Assembly (NCBI RefSeq): GCF_033845285.1
Contig: NZ_JAWXCX010000001.1
Location: 1,627,495 to 1,691,494, forward strand
Length of the DNA stretch: 64,000 nucleotides
Reading direction: 5' to 3'
Source: Marinococcus sp. PL1-022
Lineage (GTDB): Bacteria > Bacillota > Bacilli > Bacillales > Marinococcaceae
Shown here: in pieces, positions 27,252-36,288 of the stretch
Layout of the letters: each line of letters starts with the position of its first letter
How positions within the stretch are numbered: the first letter of the stretch is position 1
Position numbers and translations under genes: made by a program
Notes under the pieces: generated by a model
Told to the model about the DNA's origin: nothing
The model's input: the letters and a program-made list of their open reading frames with translations, nothing else
Database searches by the model: none

Positions 27252-28008
27252 GCTCGTTCACTCCCCGCAGTTTTAGTAAAGCTTCACGTACGTCCGGCTG
27301 CCTCATCAGGGATTCACCGACAAGCGCCGCCTCTGCCCCGAGCAGCTGTATATAATCAAGGTCTTCGTTTGTACGGATGCCGCTTTCACTGACGAGTACG
27401 CTGCCTTCCGGTATAAACGAAGCTGCTTTTCCTGTCTGCCCGAGTTCTGTATGAAACGTATGAAGATCACGGTTGTTGATGCCGATAATTTCCGGCGTAA
27501 ACTGATGGAGAAGGTCGTGCAGCTTTTCGGGGGAATGTGCTTCTACAAGCACCTCCATCCCGAGCCCGTAAGCCTGCCGGTACAATTCGTGCAGCTTTTC
27601 CGGCGCAAGGGCTTCTGCGATCAGTAAAATAGCGTCTGCCCCGATCGCTGCACTTTCCTCCACCTGTCTGGCATCAATAATAAAGTCCTTGCGCAGTACA
27701 GGCAGAGAAGATATTTTTTTGACCGCTGTCAGATAGCTGCTGCTTCCCTGAAAATACGTTTCATCCGTCAGCACCGACAGGGCAGCGGCACCTCCCTGTT
27801 CATAGCCAAGAGCGATGGCCTCCGGATCAAAATCGCTCCGTATCAGTCCTTTGGAGGGCGAAGCTTTTTTGACTTCCGCAATAATCTGTACGTTCTGCGG
27901 ATCCTGCTGCAGTGCTTTTTTCAGAGAATAAAACGGTACATCCGGACGCTCACCAACCGTAATATGGGAGAGCTCCTCCTGTTTAGTTTGCAGTATTTTT
28001 TCAAGCAT
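27226..28008 (-). CDS. trpC: Indole-3-glycerol-phosphate synthase
   Basis: Closes the indole ring in tryptophan synthesis. The 260-residue TIM barrel shows EVKKASPSKGLI (catalytic lysine and substrate loop), VLRKDFIID, VEAHS, GINNRDL and SESGIRT. The ATG at 28008 (MLEKILQ...) overlaps the trpD end by 8 bases. The longer reading frame upstream is antisense-like sequence within trpD. Confidence 0.96.
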   Translation of the reverse strand: MLEKILQTKQEELSHITVGERPDVPFYSLKKALQQDPQNVQIIAEVKKASPSKGLIRSDFDPEAIALGYEQGGAAALSVLTDETYFQGSSSYLTAVKKISSLPVLRKDFIIDARQVEESAAIGADAILLIAEALAPEKLHELYRQAYGLGMEVLVEAHSPEKLHDLLHQFTPEIIGINNRDLHTFHTELGQTGKAASFIPEGSVLVSESGIRTNEDLDYIQLLGAEAALVGESLMRQPDVREALLKLRGVNEHASTDTDV

Positions 28009-29026
28009 ACGTTGATTTAACCTCATTTCCCCGCAGGCGCTGCAGCTGCTGTTCGGCTTTGCCCCCGCGGATGACTTCCTCCGCAAGCTGCACGCCGTCT
28101 GCGATTGTTTCTGCCCGGCCGGCAGCATAAAATGCAGCACCCATGTTTAATAGTAAAATATCTTTTGCGGCTCCCGTTTCTGAGCCGTTAAAAATGCTTT
28201 CAATCAGCGCTGCGCTTTCTTCGGCTGTCTCCACCTGCACCTCTTCGACGGGAGCTCTCGTCAGCCCTGCCTCTTCCGGCGTAATTTCATATTTCGTAAT
28301 CTCCCCGTCGCGAAGCTCCGTAATATAGGTACTGTCCGAAATTGTCATTTCATCCAGTCCATCTCTGCCGGTCACAAATAACGCCCGGCTCGCACCCAAA
28401 TTTTTCAGTACGTAGGCCATTTTCTCTCCGTATTCCCGGTCAAACACACCGACCACCTGAATATCAGCATTTGCCGGATTTGTTAACGGCCCGAGCACGT
28501 TAAAGATTGTACGAAAACCGAGTTCTTTTCTTGGAGTGCCTGCATGCTTCATCGCTACGTGGTAAAGCGGGGCAAACAAAAAGGCAAGCCCTTTTTCCTG
28601 CAGTGCTTTAACCGCTTCCTCAGGTCCTGACTGCACGGGCACCTGCAGTGTTTCCAATACGTCGGCGCTGCCGCTTTTGGATGATACCGAGCGGTTGCCG
28701 TGCTTGGCTACCCTGATCCCCGCTCCGCTTAACGCGATCGCAGAAGCAGTGGAAATATTGTACGTTGAACTTACGTCGCCGCCGGTTCCGCACGTATCGA
28801 GAAGAGAAGGCTCCTCATGCTCTAACGAAAGGGCGTGACGGCGCATACTGCGGACAAATCCGGTCAGCTCTTCCACCGTCTCGCCCCGGAAACGCATAAT
28901 GGAAATAAGACCGGCAATCTGGCTCGGTGTAGCCTCTCCCTGCATAATAAAGTCCATTGCCTGTTCTGCTTCCTGTTCTTTTAGTGTATGCCCCTCAATA
29001 CATTTATTCAACAGTGCTTTAAGCAT
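28001..29026 (-). CDS. trpD: Anthranilate phosphoribosyltransferase
   Basis: Transfers phosphoribosyl from PRPP to anthranilate. The 341 residues show LDTCGTGGDVSSTYNISTA (PRPP pyrophosphate loop), KHGNRSVSSKSGSADVLE and the metal-binding DGLDE. I chose ATG 29026, preceded by GGGAGAGAA; it overlaps trpE by 8 bases. An in-frame start at 29047 adds seven unlikely residues. Confidence 0.96.
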   Translation of the reverse strand: MLKALLNKCIEGHTLKEQEAEQAMDFIMQGEATPSQIAGLISIMRFRGETVEELTGFVRSMRRHALSLEHEEPSLLDTCGTGGDVSSTYNISTASAIALSGAGIRVAKHGNRSVSSKSGSADVLETLQVPVQSGPEEAVKALQEKGLAFLFAPLYHVAMKHAGTPRKELGFRTIFNVLGPLTNPANADIQVVGVFDREYGEKMAYVLKNLGASRALFVTGRDGLDEMTISDSTYITELRDGEITKYEITPEEAGLTRAPVEEVQVETAEESAALIESIFNGSETGAAKDILLLNMGAAFYAAGRAETIADGVQLAEEVIRGGKAEQQLQRLRGNEVKSTYA

Positions 29027-30527
29027 GAATATTCTCTCCCTTCTCATCGGTGAACATTGCTTCGGCAGCGGCTACAGTACGGAGAAGAGCGGCTGCTTTA
29101 TTCTGCGTCTCTTCGTATTCCGATGCCGGGTCTGAATCGGCAACGATACCAGCACCGGCCTGGACCTTTGCTGTCTGATTTTCCACAAGCATCGTCCGGA
29201 TGGCAATGCAGGAGTCAATGTTGCCGTCAAAGCCCATATAGCACACAGCACCGGCGTACATTCCGCGTCTTGTCGGCTCGAGTTCCTTTAAAATTTCCAT
29301 CGCACGGATTTTCGGTGCTCCGGAAACGGTTCCGGCCGGGAAAGCAGATTGGAGAGCTGCGACCGGGGAAACGAAAGGAGAAAGCCTTCCTGTCACCTTC
29401 GAAATAATATGCATCACGTGAGAAAAACGGACTGTTTCAAGCAGCACCGGCGTTTCCACCGTGCCGTAGGAGGCAATCCGCCCAACATCATTTCGAGCCA
29501 AATCAACGAGCATAAAGTGCTCCGCCCGCTCTTTTTCATCGGCAAGCAGTTCTTCTTCGAGTGCTTTATCTTCTGTGTCGGTCTGTCCCCGTTTGCGGGT
29601 TCCGGCAATCGGATGAATTTCCACGTGACCGTCCAGCACCTGCACGAGCCGTTCCGGAGAGCTTCCCACCACTTCAGTTTCGCCAAGCCGCAGGTAAAAC
29701 AAGTACGGCGACGGATTAATCATGCGAAGCACCCGGTAAAGGTCGAAGCCACTCACCGTTGTCGGCAGCTCAAAGCGCTGGGACAGCACTGTCTGAAATA
29801 CGTCTCCGGCTACAATATATTCCTTAATTTTCTCCACCGCATCCATGAAATCTTCCTTCGAATAATTGGACTGGACCCGGCTGAAGTCCACGGCTGTATT
29901 TTTTTCAAGCGGCGGATACATCGCGGAGCCGGAATTACCGTTCTGAAGACTTTTTTGAAGCTTCCCTACCGTTGCCTTCGCTTCCTCAAAGCGTTTTTCA
30001 GGTTCTTTCTCTGTATGTTCATCATAATAGATGATCGTCAGCTCTTTGTTCGTCTGATCGAGCGCCATAATCGTGCGGCAGTACACAAAGTGTATGCGTG
30101 ATTCCGGGGCATTCTCCGGCGCAAGCTTTGGCTCAAACAATTCCACAGCATCGTACGAGAGGGCCCCGACAGCACCGCCTTTAAATGGGAGATCCACATC
30201 CGGCAGCGAAGGATCAATATAGTCTGTCGCCTGCTGCATGCAGGCTTCCAGATCGGAAGCTGTAAGTATGAGGGCGCCGTCCGTTTTCTCGAGACGGAAT
30301 TCTCCTCCCTGCTCTACAATCCGGTAGGAGGGATGAAGCCCGACAAACGAGTAGCGCGACCATGGAGAGGCTTCGTCTTTACTTTCAAGCAGATATACTG
30401 CGTCCTCCTGAAAGTGACGAAATACATCAATGGGGGTGAGGGTATCGGAAAAGTAATGCTCCATATATGGAATTGTGCGGTGGGATAAAGACGCGTCAGT
30501 GAATGCCTGCTTCGTTGTTTTGGTCAC
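29019..30527 (-). CDS. trpE: Anthranilate synthase component I
   Basis: Makes anthranilate from chorismate and ammonia, with glutamine amidotransferase help. The 502 residues start at GTG 30527 with a strong AAAGGAGG site. An N-terminal regulatory region contains LLESKD, the usual tryptophan-binding element. The catalytic half shows PSPYLFYLRLGETEVVGSSPE, PIAGTRKRG, VDLARNDVGR and TVSGAPKIRAME. There is no trpG in the operon; as in B. subtilis the amidotransferase is probably shared with folate synthesis and encoded elsewhere. The gene sits behind a TRAP-type attenuator. Confidence 0.96.
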   Translation of the reverse strand: MTKTTKQAFTDASLSHRTIPYMEHYFSDTLTPIDVFRHFQEDAVYLLESKDEASPWSRYSFVGLHPSYRIVEQGGEFRLEKTDGALILTASDLEACMQQATDYIDPSLPDVDLPFKGGAVGALSYDAVELFEPKLAPENAPESRIHFVYCRTIMALDQTNKELTIIYYDEHTEKEPEKRFEEAKATVGKLQKSLQNGNSGSAMYPPLEKNTAVDFSRVQSNYSKEDFMDAVEKIKEYIVAGDVFQTVLSQRFELPTTVSGFDLYRVLRMINPSPYLFYLRLGETEVVGSSPERLVQVLDGHVEIHPIAGTRKRGQTDTEDKALEEELLADEKERAEHFMLVDLARNDVGRIASYGTVETPVLLETVRFSHVMHIISKVTGRLSPFVSPVAALQSAFPAGTVSGAPKIRAMEILKELEPTRRGMYAGAVCYMGFDGNIDSCIAIRTMLVENQTAKVQAGAGIVADSDPASEYEETQNKAAALLRTVAAAEAMFTDEKGENIHA

Positions 30528-30569
30528 GGTTTTTCCTCCTTTAATAGGAAAAGCATGCCAGAACACGAG

Positions 30570-30594
30570 AAAAACCTCTCTGGGGACAGAGAGG
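30570..30594 (-). terminator. Attenuator terminator of the trp operon
   Basis: CCTCTCTG-tccc-CAGAGAGG followed by TTTTT on the minus strand, 43 bases before the trpE start codon. Its 5' arm also pairs with the upstream TRAP-repeat region, which makes termination conditional. Confidence 0.88.
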
Positions 30595-30765
30595 CATGAT
30601 AGAAGAGAACCCTGCATATACTACGCAGGATTTATTGGTTAAATGTGTTGTCAGGTATCTTCTATTCTCCGCTATTCTGCCTCTGCTCTTCTAACTCTCT
30701 ATGCTGCCTCCGGTGGCAGCGCTCATCTATACCTTAACTATCGTTACTCTAGCTTATACTTATCC
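30570..30765 (-). promoter_or_regulatory. trp operon leader: TRAP-binding repeats with terminator/antiterminator
   Basis: The leader between the trp promoter and trpE has the layout of a TRAP attenuator. From 30703 down to 30660 the RNA carries a run of NAG triplets spaced by 1-2 bases; counting two in the 3' arm of the preceding hairpin (GCTGCC-ACCG-GAGGCAGC, 30703-30720) there are 11 (GAG, CAG, UAG, GAG, UAG, GAG, GAG, CAG, UAG, GAG, UAG). A terminator lies at 30570-30594. The antiterminator pairs 30658-30665 with 30599-30606 and 30678-30684 with 30590-30596, using the terminator's 5' arm. TRAP bound to the repeats would block the antiterminator and stop transcription when tryptophan is plentiful. 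A second, looser set of NAG triplets lies 5' of the hairpin (30723-30752). Confidence 0.82.
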
Positions 30766-30791
30766 TACTAGGAATCCTTCTGCTTTGTCAA
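30762..30791 (-). promoter_or_regulatory. trp operon promoter inside the aroH 3' end
   Basis: Minus-strand TTGACA, 18-base spacer, TAGGAT; the -35 box lies within the last codons of aroH. This mirrors the B. subtilis arrangement, where trp has its own promoter within the aro supraoperon. Transcription would start near 30755. Confidence 0.72.
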
Positions 30792-31148
30792 TCCAAGGTC
30801 CGGACGAAGCGCCACCGCTTCGTTTAAAAAGATATGCTGCACATCTTTTGCAGGTACATTTACATCCGCAGTCATCATCACACGGATGCAACGCTCCAGG
30901 CTGCCAGGCACCGGGATTTCCTGGGCACACATTACCGGAACAAACTCCCATCCAGGAATCTCCCTCGCTGCTTTTGCCGGAAAAGCAGCATCCAGATCAG
31001 AAGTGACCGTAAACCAAATATGCGATACCTGGTCTGCGGTAATATGATTTTCCGCTATCATTTCCTTAAGTACCCGTCCGGTTTCTTCCCAGATCTCTTC
31101 TGCGTGGTTTTCTTTTACCGTTGTTGCACCCCGTACACCTCGTATCAC
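30768..31148 (-). CDS. aroH: Chorismate mutase, AroH type
   Basis: Rearranges chorismate to prephenate. The 126 residues match the trimeric AroH fold of B. subtilis. The N-terminus is IRGVRGATTV with a conserved active-site arginine. FPAKAAREIPGW and RCIRVMM contain further active-site arginines. The C-terminus is LRPDLGLTKQ. I chose GTG 31148, which has AGGTG six bases upstream and gives the family's MIRG start. The trp promoter lies inside its 3' end. Confidence 0.94.
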   Translation of the reverse strand: MIRGVRGATTVKENHAEEIWEETGRVLKEMIAENHITADQVSHIWFTVTSDLDAAFPAKAAREIPGWEFVPVMCAQEIPVPGSLERCIRVMMTADVNVPAKDVQHIFLNEAVALRPDLGLTKQKDS

Positions 31149-31161
31149 TGTTGTCACCTGC

Positions 31162-32241
31162 CTATTTATAATAGCGATCGAGCAGCTGCCTGATCGTGTT
31201 TTCTTCCACTTTTGCTGTCAGCGGTTTCCCCGGCTTTTCGAGCAGCACGTAATGAATATCCCCGTAGGAAGCTTTTTTATCTCTTTTCATCGCTTCCACT
31301 AGCGTGTCAGCTGAAAGCCCGCCTGGGGCGTCCACCGGGTAGCCCAGTGATTCGAGCCATGCTTTTTCTTTTTCCAGATCCCAGTGGCCTGCGCCTTCGT
31401 AATTACTTACCGCAAGAGCAAACCACAGGCCGGCCGCCACTCCTTCTCCGTGCGTGATACGTCCGTAGCCCATTTCTTTCTCCAGGGCATGCCCAAGTGT
31501 GTGCCCCAGATTCAAAAAGGCCCGCACACCCTGCTCGCGTTCATCCTCTTCGACAATACGCGCTTTGACTTCAATCGACCGTTTAATCCAGGAAGCTACT
31601 TCGGGCGACTTCATATCCTCCACGCTCTGCACGCGGGCTTTTAAATCCTGCAAAAAGACCTCTCCGTCAAGGTAGGCGTGCTTGATCATTTCGGCAAAGC
31701 CGGAGCGCCACTCGGCGTCGGGCAGGGTGTGCAGTGTCTGCGTGTCATATATGACAGCCAGAGGCGGATGGAAGGCACCGGCCAGGTTTTTGCCTGCACG
31801 CAGGTTAATGCCCGTTTTCCCTCCTACGCTGCTGTCCTGGGCAAGAAGAGTGGTCGGCAGCTGAATATAGTCTACTCCCCTCATGTATCCGGCAGCTGCG
31901 AACCCGGTCAAATCACCGGCCACACCCCCGCCGAGCGCCACAAATACCGACTTTCTGTCCATTTCGCTTTCCGCTGCGAACTCCCACAGCCGGGAAAGCT
32001 CCTCCGCCGATTTGGACTGCTCACCTGACGGCATCACATAGGTGCTCACAGGCAGAAGCCGGGCCAGCTGGCTTTCTGTTTCTTCCCGGTAGAGGGCCTC
32101 CACCACCTCGTCCACGACGAGCAGGAAACGGCTGCTGTCTGCTGTTATCTCCTTTAAAACGTCTGCAAGCTGATAGCGGAGCCCTCCCCCGATTATTACC
32201 GGGTAGCTTCTTTTCTCCGCCTGTATCTGTACAGTTTCCAT
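31162..32241 (-). CDS. aroB: 3-dehydroquinate synthase
   Basis: NAD- and zinc-dependent enzyme of the shikimate pathway, 359 residues. Motifs include PSGEQSKS, ALGGGVAGDLTGFAAAGYMRGV, the TTLLAQDSSVGGKTGIN loop, and zinc ligands in GFAEMIKH, NLGHTLGHALE and THGEGVAAG. It lies three bases after aroF and 13 before aroH, an aroF-aroB-aroH unit as in B. subtilis. Confidence 0.97.
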   Translation of the reverse strand: METVQIQAEKRSYPVIIGGGLRYQLADVLKEITADSSRFLLVVDEVVEALYREETESQLARLLPVSTYVMPSGEQSKSAEELSRLWEFAAESEMDRKSVFVALGGGVAGDLTGFAAAGYMRGVDYIQLPTTLLAQDSSVGGKTGINLRAGKNLAGAFHPPLAVIYDTQTLHTLPDAEWRSGFAEMIKHAYLDGEVFLQDLKARVQSVEDMKSPEVASWIKRSIEVKARIVEEDEREQGVRAFLNLGHTLGHALEKEMGYGRITHGEGVAAGLWFALAVSNYEGAGHWDLEKEKAWLESLGYPVDAPGGLSADTLVEAMKRDKKASYGDIHYVLLEKPGKPLTAKVEENTIRQLLDRYYK

Positions 32242-32244
32242 CGG

Positions 32245-33417
32245 TTAAAAATCCTTCGCTTCCTGTATGTACTCTTCAAAGTTCCGGCGGATACGGTCAA
32301 CATTATCTGTGCCGAACATATCCAGAAAGGAGACGGCTACCTCAAACGCCACGACGTTTTCCATTACAACCGAAGCAGCAGGCACCGCACAGCTGTCCGA
32401 ACGCTCAATGCTCGCTTTAAACGGTTCTTTGGAATCAATATCTACGCTTTGCAGCGGCTTATAGAGGGTCGGGATCGGCTTCATCACGCCCTGGATGACC
32501 ACCGGCATGCCATTGGTCATCCCGCCTTCAAATCCGCCAAGGTTGTTCGTGCTCCGGTAATAGCCGTTCTCTTCGTCCCAGACAATCTCATCATGCACCT
32601 GGCTTCCCGGCCGGTTAGCCGCTTCAAAGCCGATACCAACTTCAGCCCCTTTAAAGGCATTAATGCTTGCAACCGCGCCGACGATTTTGCCATCAAGCTT
32701 GTGATCATACTGCACGTGACTGCCCAGACCTACCGGCAGGCCTTCCACTACAGTCTGGACAACGCCGCCAATGGAATCGCCATCCGCCTTCGCCTTGTCG
32801 ATCGCTTCCATCATTTGTTTCTCCGCTTCAGGGTCCAGGCAGCGGACTGGAGACGCTTCTGACTTTTCCTGAAGCTCCTGCATGGAGGAATAAGACGTCT
32901 GTGCTGAATGAATACCACCTATCGTAAGAACCTGGCCTCCAACTTCTATTCCGAAGGTTTTGAGAATTTTTTTCGCCAGTGCCCCTGCCATCACCCGGGC
33001 AGTTGTTTCTCTGGCCGAGGAACGCTCGAGCACGTTTCTCATGTCACGATGCCCGTATTTAATAGCCCCGTTCAAATCTGCGTGCCCGGGACGGGGACGG
33101 GTAATTTTGCGCTTCACTTTTTCCGCTTCCTCTTCAGAGAGCGGTTCGGTGCCCATAATCTTTTCCCAGTGCACAAAATCGTCATTTTCGACGACCATTG
33201 TAATTGGTGCGCCGGTTGTTTTCCCATGCCGGACTCCACTTAAAAACTTCACCTTATCTTTTTCGATCTGCATTCTGCGGCCGCGTCCGTATCCACCCTG
33301 CCGTCTTGCAAGTTCCTGGTTGATATCCTCTTCAAGAAGCTCCATCTGTGCCGGAACTCCCTCAACGATCGTTGTCTGCTGTGGTCCGTGTGATTCTCCT
33401 GCGGTTAAAAATCTCAT
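32245..33417 (-). CDS. aroF: Chorismate synthase
   Basis: FMN-dependent last step of the shikimate pathway (AroC in other species). With the ATG at 33417 it has 390 residues, the same as B. subtilis AroF. Signatures are [10 protein letters not shown] at the N-terminus, [29 protein letters not shown] and the later [19 protein letters not shown] lies 11 bases upstream of this start. Earlier in-frame ATGs at 33426 and 33444 sit too close to, or before, that site. Confidence 0.95.
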   Translation of the reverse strand: MRFLTAGESHGPQQTTIVEGVPAQMELLEEDINQELARRQGGYGRGRRMQIEKDKVKFLSGVRHGKTTGAPITMVVENDDFVHWEKIMGTEPLSEEEAEKVKRKITRPRPGHADLNGAIKYGHRDMRNVLERSSARETTARVMAGALAKKILKTFGIEVGGQVLTIGGIHSAQTSYSSMQELQEKSEASPVRCLDPEAEKQMMEAIDKAKADGDSIGGVVQTVVEGLPVGLGSHVQYDHKLDGKIVGAVASINAFKGAEVGIGFEAANRPGSQVHDEIVWDEENGYYRSTNNLGGFEGGMTNGMPVVIQGVMKPIPTLYKPLQSVDIDSKEPFKASIERSDSCAVPAASVVMENVVAFEVAVSFLDMFGTDNVDRIRRNFEEYIQEAKDF

Positions 33418-33474
33418 ATGTGCCATCTCTCCCCTTTGCTCCATACGTATCTCTTTAGTGCTTTTATGCAGTAA

Positions 33475-33503
33475 ATGATAACATAATCCTCTATTTAGTG
33501 AAA
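33475..33503 (-). promoter_or_regulatory. Putative sigma-A promoter for aroF-aroB-aroH
   Basis: Minus-strand TTTCAC, 17 bases, TATCAT in the cheR-aroF gap, about 50 bases before the aroF start. A small inverted repeat (AAAAGCTaAGCTTTT) overlaps the cheR stop just upstream and could weakly terminate cheR. Confidence 0.45.
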
Positions 33504-33530
33504 CTGCCTTCTTTCATCTTCCTGAAAAGC

Positions 33531-34346
33531 TTAGCTTTTGCGGTAAAAAAAGGTCCCGGCCGGCTCAAACTTATACTTTTCCGGGTGAAACATCTGCTCC
33601 GTGCTTCCGACAAACAAAACACCTCCCGGGCGCAGCGCACCGTAGAACTGCTGGTAGATATAATCCTTCGCTTCTTCTGTAAAATAAATCATTACATTTC
33701 TGCAAATGATAACATCCACCTCCCTCACCGGATTATCTGCAAGCAGATTCTGCTTTTTAAAGCGAATGTCCCGGGCTGCCGCTTTGGTATCAAACTGGTA
33801 GGCCGGCGGACTCGCTTCAAAATATTTCTGCCGATACGCCGGAGGCACATTTTCTACTGCACGGGCCGAGTAGAGACCCATCTGCGCCTGTTCAAGGATG
33901 CGGCTGTCTATATCCGTCGCCGTAATGGAAAAGGAAGAACCCGGAAATGCTTCTTTCATCATCATCCAGAGCGAGTAAGGTTCTTCACCAGTAGAACACG
34001 CTGCAGACCATATGTGCGGATCACTGCGTTTGTTAAGTATTCCCGGAAGAATCGATGTCTGAAGCACCTCCCAACGGGCAGGATTACGAAAAAATTCGGA
34101 AACATTGATAGTCATCCGGTCAAGTATTTCCTTCAAAAGCACTTCGTCTTTCTGAAGACCCCGGTCAAATAAATCTGTGAACGAATGAAAACCTTTTTTC
34201 TGTAAAAAGGAAAACAGCCGCCGCTTCATCTGCGCCTCTTTGTATAAATGCAGGTCCAGGCCGGTTAGGCCCTTCATTTTTTGCACGAACAAACCGTAAT
34301 CATCATCCATTTGATTTTCCACTGCTGCATTTTGCCTGCTTGTCAT
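33531..34346 (-). CDS. cheR: Chemotaxis protein methyltransferase
   Basis: SAM-dependent methylation of glutamates on chemoreceptors. The 271 residues hold an N-terminal helical domain (LYKEAQMKRRLFSFLQKKGF) and a methyltransferase core with SAACSTGEEPYS (SAM loop), ATDIDSRIL, FKKQNLL and ICRNVMIYFTEEAK. The start could be ATG 34346 (GGGGAT upstream) or ATG 34310, closer to the B. subtilis N-terminus. It indicates that the organism is motile or at least chemotactic. The other che genes are not in this window. Confidence 0.94.
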   Translation of the reverse strand: MTSRQNAAVENQMDDDYGLFVQKMKGLTGLDLHLYKEAQMKRRLFSFLQKKGFHSFTDLFDRGLQKDEVLLKEILDRMTINVSEFFRNPARWEVLQTSILPGILNKRSDPHIWSAACSTGEEPYSLWMMMKEAFPGSSFSITATDIDSRILEQAQMGLYSARAVENVPPAYRQKYFEASPPAYQFDTKAAARDIRFKKQNLLADNPVREVDVIICRNVMIYFTEEAKDYIYQQFYGALRPGGVLFVGSTEQMFHPEKYKFEPAGTFFYRKS

Positions 34347-34493
34347 CGTATCCCCACTTTGCTGAGTATCGTTATTATATCACGGCAGCCTTGATTCTTC
34401 AGATTCCGATCAAAGATCTTTTCCATTATATCGACCAGCAGAAAGAAAATATTCACCTGATAACCAGGTGAGTGGCTTTTACCAGTAAATAAT

Positions 34494-34528
34494 AAAAAAA
34501 GCGGGCCCCCTGCAGGGACACGCTTTAG
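34494..34528 (-). terminator. Terminator after the Pmp3-family gene
   Basis: Minus-strand hairpin AGCGtgtCCCTGCAGGGggcccGCT followed by T7, directly after the stop codon at 34530. Confidence 0.75.
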
Positions 34529-34529
34529 A

Positions 34530-34703
34530 TTAATACCTTTTCGCCCGTTTTTCCGCTTTGGAATCAGCTACGACGAAGCAGGCGTGAATGGATGCCGGCA
34601 CCCAGAAAATCAGGAGCAGCAGAAAATTGATAAATGCCTGAAACGGCCGGCCGACGATCAGCACCGCTACCGGCGGCAACAGTATTGCCAGTAAATACAT
34701 CAT
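34530..34703 (-). CDS. Pmp3/YqaE-family small membrane protein
   Basis: A 57-residue hydrophobic peptide. It has two membrane segments separated by the conserved turn: MMYLLAILLPPVAVLIVGRP, then FQAFINFLLLLIFWVPASIHA, with a Lys/Arg-rich tail (SKAEKRAKRY). This is the Pmp3 (UPF0057) pattern, including the LPPVAV and PASIHA elements. Relatives are linked to salt or membrane stress and ion leakage control. It stands alone between ndk and cheR, with a ribosome site AGGGTG and its own terminator. It may be part of a salt or alkaline adaptation, which is inference. Confidence 0.85.
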   Translation of the reverse strand: MMYLLAILLPPVAVLIVGRPFQAFINFLLLLIFWVPASIHACFVVADSKAEKRAKRY

Positions 34704-34772
34704 TGATTATCACCCTTATCTTGAATTGTCTATAAGAGTGTATTCCCAAAAGTGTATCAGCTTAATCTTGTT

Positions 34773-35222
34773 TTACAGCCACGCATCGATGGAGCGTTCA
34801 TATTCAAGTACTTCCTCCGGTTTGAAAAACAAACCGATCTCCCGGTCCGCGCTCTCCAGGGAATCTGAGCCGTGGATAACATTTTTCTCTTTCACGTGCC
34901 CGAAATCGCCGCGGATCGTTCCTGCCGGTGCTTCTTTTGGATCTGTTTTCCCGATCAGCAGCCGCGAAATATGTATAGCATCCTGGCCTTCGAGTACTAC
35001 GGCAAATACGGGGCCCGACGTAATAAAACCGACCAGATCATTAAAAAAAGGTTTTTCTTTATGTTCTTCGTAATGCTTCTGGGCTAATTCAGGTGAAATC
35101 TGCATAAATTTACCGGCGGCGATTTTCAGCCCTTTTTCTTCAAAACGCTGAACAATGCTGCCGACCAGTCCGCGCTGAACCCCGTCCGGCTTAACCATTA
35201 CAAACGTGCGTTCACTTGTCAT
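34773..35222 (-). CDS. ndk: Nucleoside diphosphate kinase
   Basis: Exchanges gamma phosphates among nucleoside di- and triphosphates. From ATG 35222 it has 149 residues, the family length, and a strong GGGGG site seven bases upstream. [13 protein letters not shown] is at the N-terminus, and the phosphohistidine is in NVIHGSDS. It has its own promoter and lies after hepT, as in B. subtilis. Confidence 0.97.
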   Translation of the reverse strand: MTSERTFVMVKPDGVQRGLVGSIVQRFEEKGLKIAAGKFMQISPELAQKHYEEHKEKPFFNDLVGFITSGPVFAVVLEGQDAIHISRLLIGKTDPKEAPAGTIRGDFGHVKEKNVIHGSDSLESADREIGLFFKPEEVLEYERSIDAWL

Positions 35223-35257
35223 ATTTTTTCCCCCATCCATTACTAATTACCAAAATT

Positions 35258-35286
35258 AGTATAGCAAAAGTTGAAAGCGTTAGCAA
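35258..35286 (-). promoter_or_regulatory. Putative sigma-A promoter for ndk
   Basis: Minus-strand TTGCTA, 17-base spacer, TATACT, in the hepT-ndk gap. Confidence 0.6.
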
Positions 35287-35305
35287 TTACGGACTGGAAG
35301 GGGAT

Positions 35306-36277
35306 CTAATATTTTCTGCCGCCAATATACGCAGCTATATCCTTTAAGGAATCCTTTGCCTCTATGTCCGGCAAAGTGGCAATCGCTTCATACGCTTTCT
35401 CCAGATACCGCTCACTCATTGTTTTCGCATATTCGATGCCCCCGGAACTATTGACTTCCGACAATATACGTTGCACCTGGCCTTCGTCGACTGCCTCCTC
35501 CTGAATAGCTGCACTGATTTTTTCCTGCAGATGCGGATTATGATGCATCGCATACAGCGCAGGCAGCGTTACATTTCCCTGCCTAAGGTCCCCTCCGGCA
35601 GGTTTTCCAAGCTCTTTTTCACTCCCGGTAAAATCGAGAATATCATCGATAATCTGGTAGGACATGCCAAGGTGATAGCCGTACCGGTAAAGCTGGCGCT
35701 GCGTCTTTTTTGATGCTCCGGCGCTTGCAGCACCGAGCTCACAGCCGGCGGCAATCAAAACCGCTGTCTTTCTGCGGATTCTGCGCAGATACGTCCGCAG
35801 CGGCTGCTCCCAGTTGTACTGGTCCCGGATCTGTTCGATCTCGCCGACGCATATTTCGATCAGCGTCTTTGAGATAATCCGGTTGATGACAGGGTCCCGG
35901 TAATAGGCTGCGCGCTCAACCGCACTTCCAAAGATATAATCGCCGGTGTACATCGCTACTTTGTTGTCCCATGCCGCTTTGACTGTAGATTCGCCCCGGC
36001 GCAGCTCAGCATCATCTATCACATCATCATGAACAAGAGAAGCCATGTGTATCAGTTCAAGTGAAGCAGCAGCATGTTTGATATGCCCGATATCATAATT
36101 TCCAAATTTCGCACTTAGCAGCACTAAAACCGGCCGGATTCGTTTGCCTCCAGCTTTTAATAAATGATTCGACGCTTCAGTCAAGACGGCGTGCTTCGAG
36201 TCCACCGCTTCTTCAAGCGTTTTTTCGATCACTTTTATATCCGGTTTTAAATCTCTGTACAGATCCATCAGCTTCAT
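35306..36277 (-). CDS. hepT: Heptaprenyl diphosphate synthase component II
   Basis: Catalytic subunit that extends farnesyl diphosphate to the C35 chain of menaquinone-7; it works with HepS (39 kb). The 323 residues carry the two aspartate-rich motifs: VHDDVIDDAELRRG (first, DDxxD) and IIDDILDFTG (second). GGKRIRPVL and the AKSxxGK-like GKPAGGDLRQG complete the site. I chose ATG 36277 with GAAGGTG six bases upstream; the earlier TTG at 36292 overlaps mqnA. Confidence 0.95.
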   Translation of the reverse strand: MKLMDLYRDLKPDIKVIEKTLEEAVDSKHAVLTEASNHLLKAGGKRIRPVLVLLSAKFGNYDIGHIKHAAASLELIHMASLVHDDVIDDAELRRGESTVKAAWDNKVAMYTGDYIFGSAVERAAYYRDPVINRIISKTLIEICVGEIEQIRDQYNWEQPLRTYLRRIRRKTAVLIAAGCELGAASAGASKKTQRQLYRYGYHLGMSYQIIDDILDFTGSEKELGKPAGGDLRQGNVTLPALYAMHHNPHLQEKISAAIQEEAVDEGQVQRILSEVNSSGGIEYAKTMSERYLEKAYEAIATLPDIEAKDSLKDIAAYIGGRKY

Positions 36278-36288
36278 CTTATTCACCT

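Noticed and set aside
28001-30527. Missing trpG as a sign of a broken trp operon
   Set aside because: Bacillus trp operons normally lack trpG; the amidotransferase subunit is shared with folate synthesis and encoded elsewhere.
30527-30770. T-box riboswitch before trpE
   Set aside because: The leader has no T-box consensus (AGGGTGGNACCGCG-type) and no specifier loop. The NAG repeats and antiterminator explain it as a TRAP attenuator.
34450-34475. Inverted repeat CACCTG/CAGGTG between cheR and the Pmp3-family gene
   Set aside because: Only six pairs and no T-run on either strand, so it is not supported as a terminator. The nearby TATAAT boxes lack good -35 partners, so no promoter was called.
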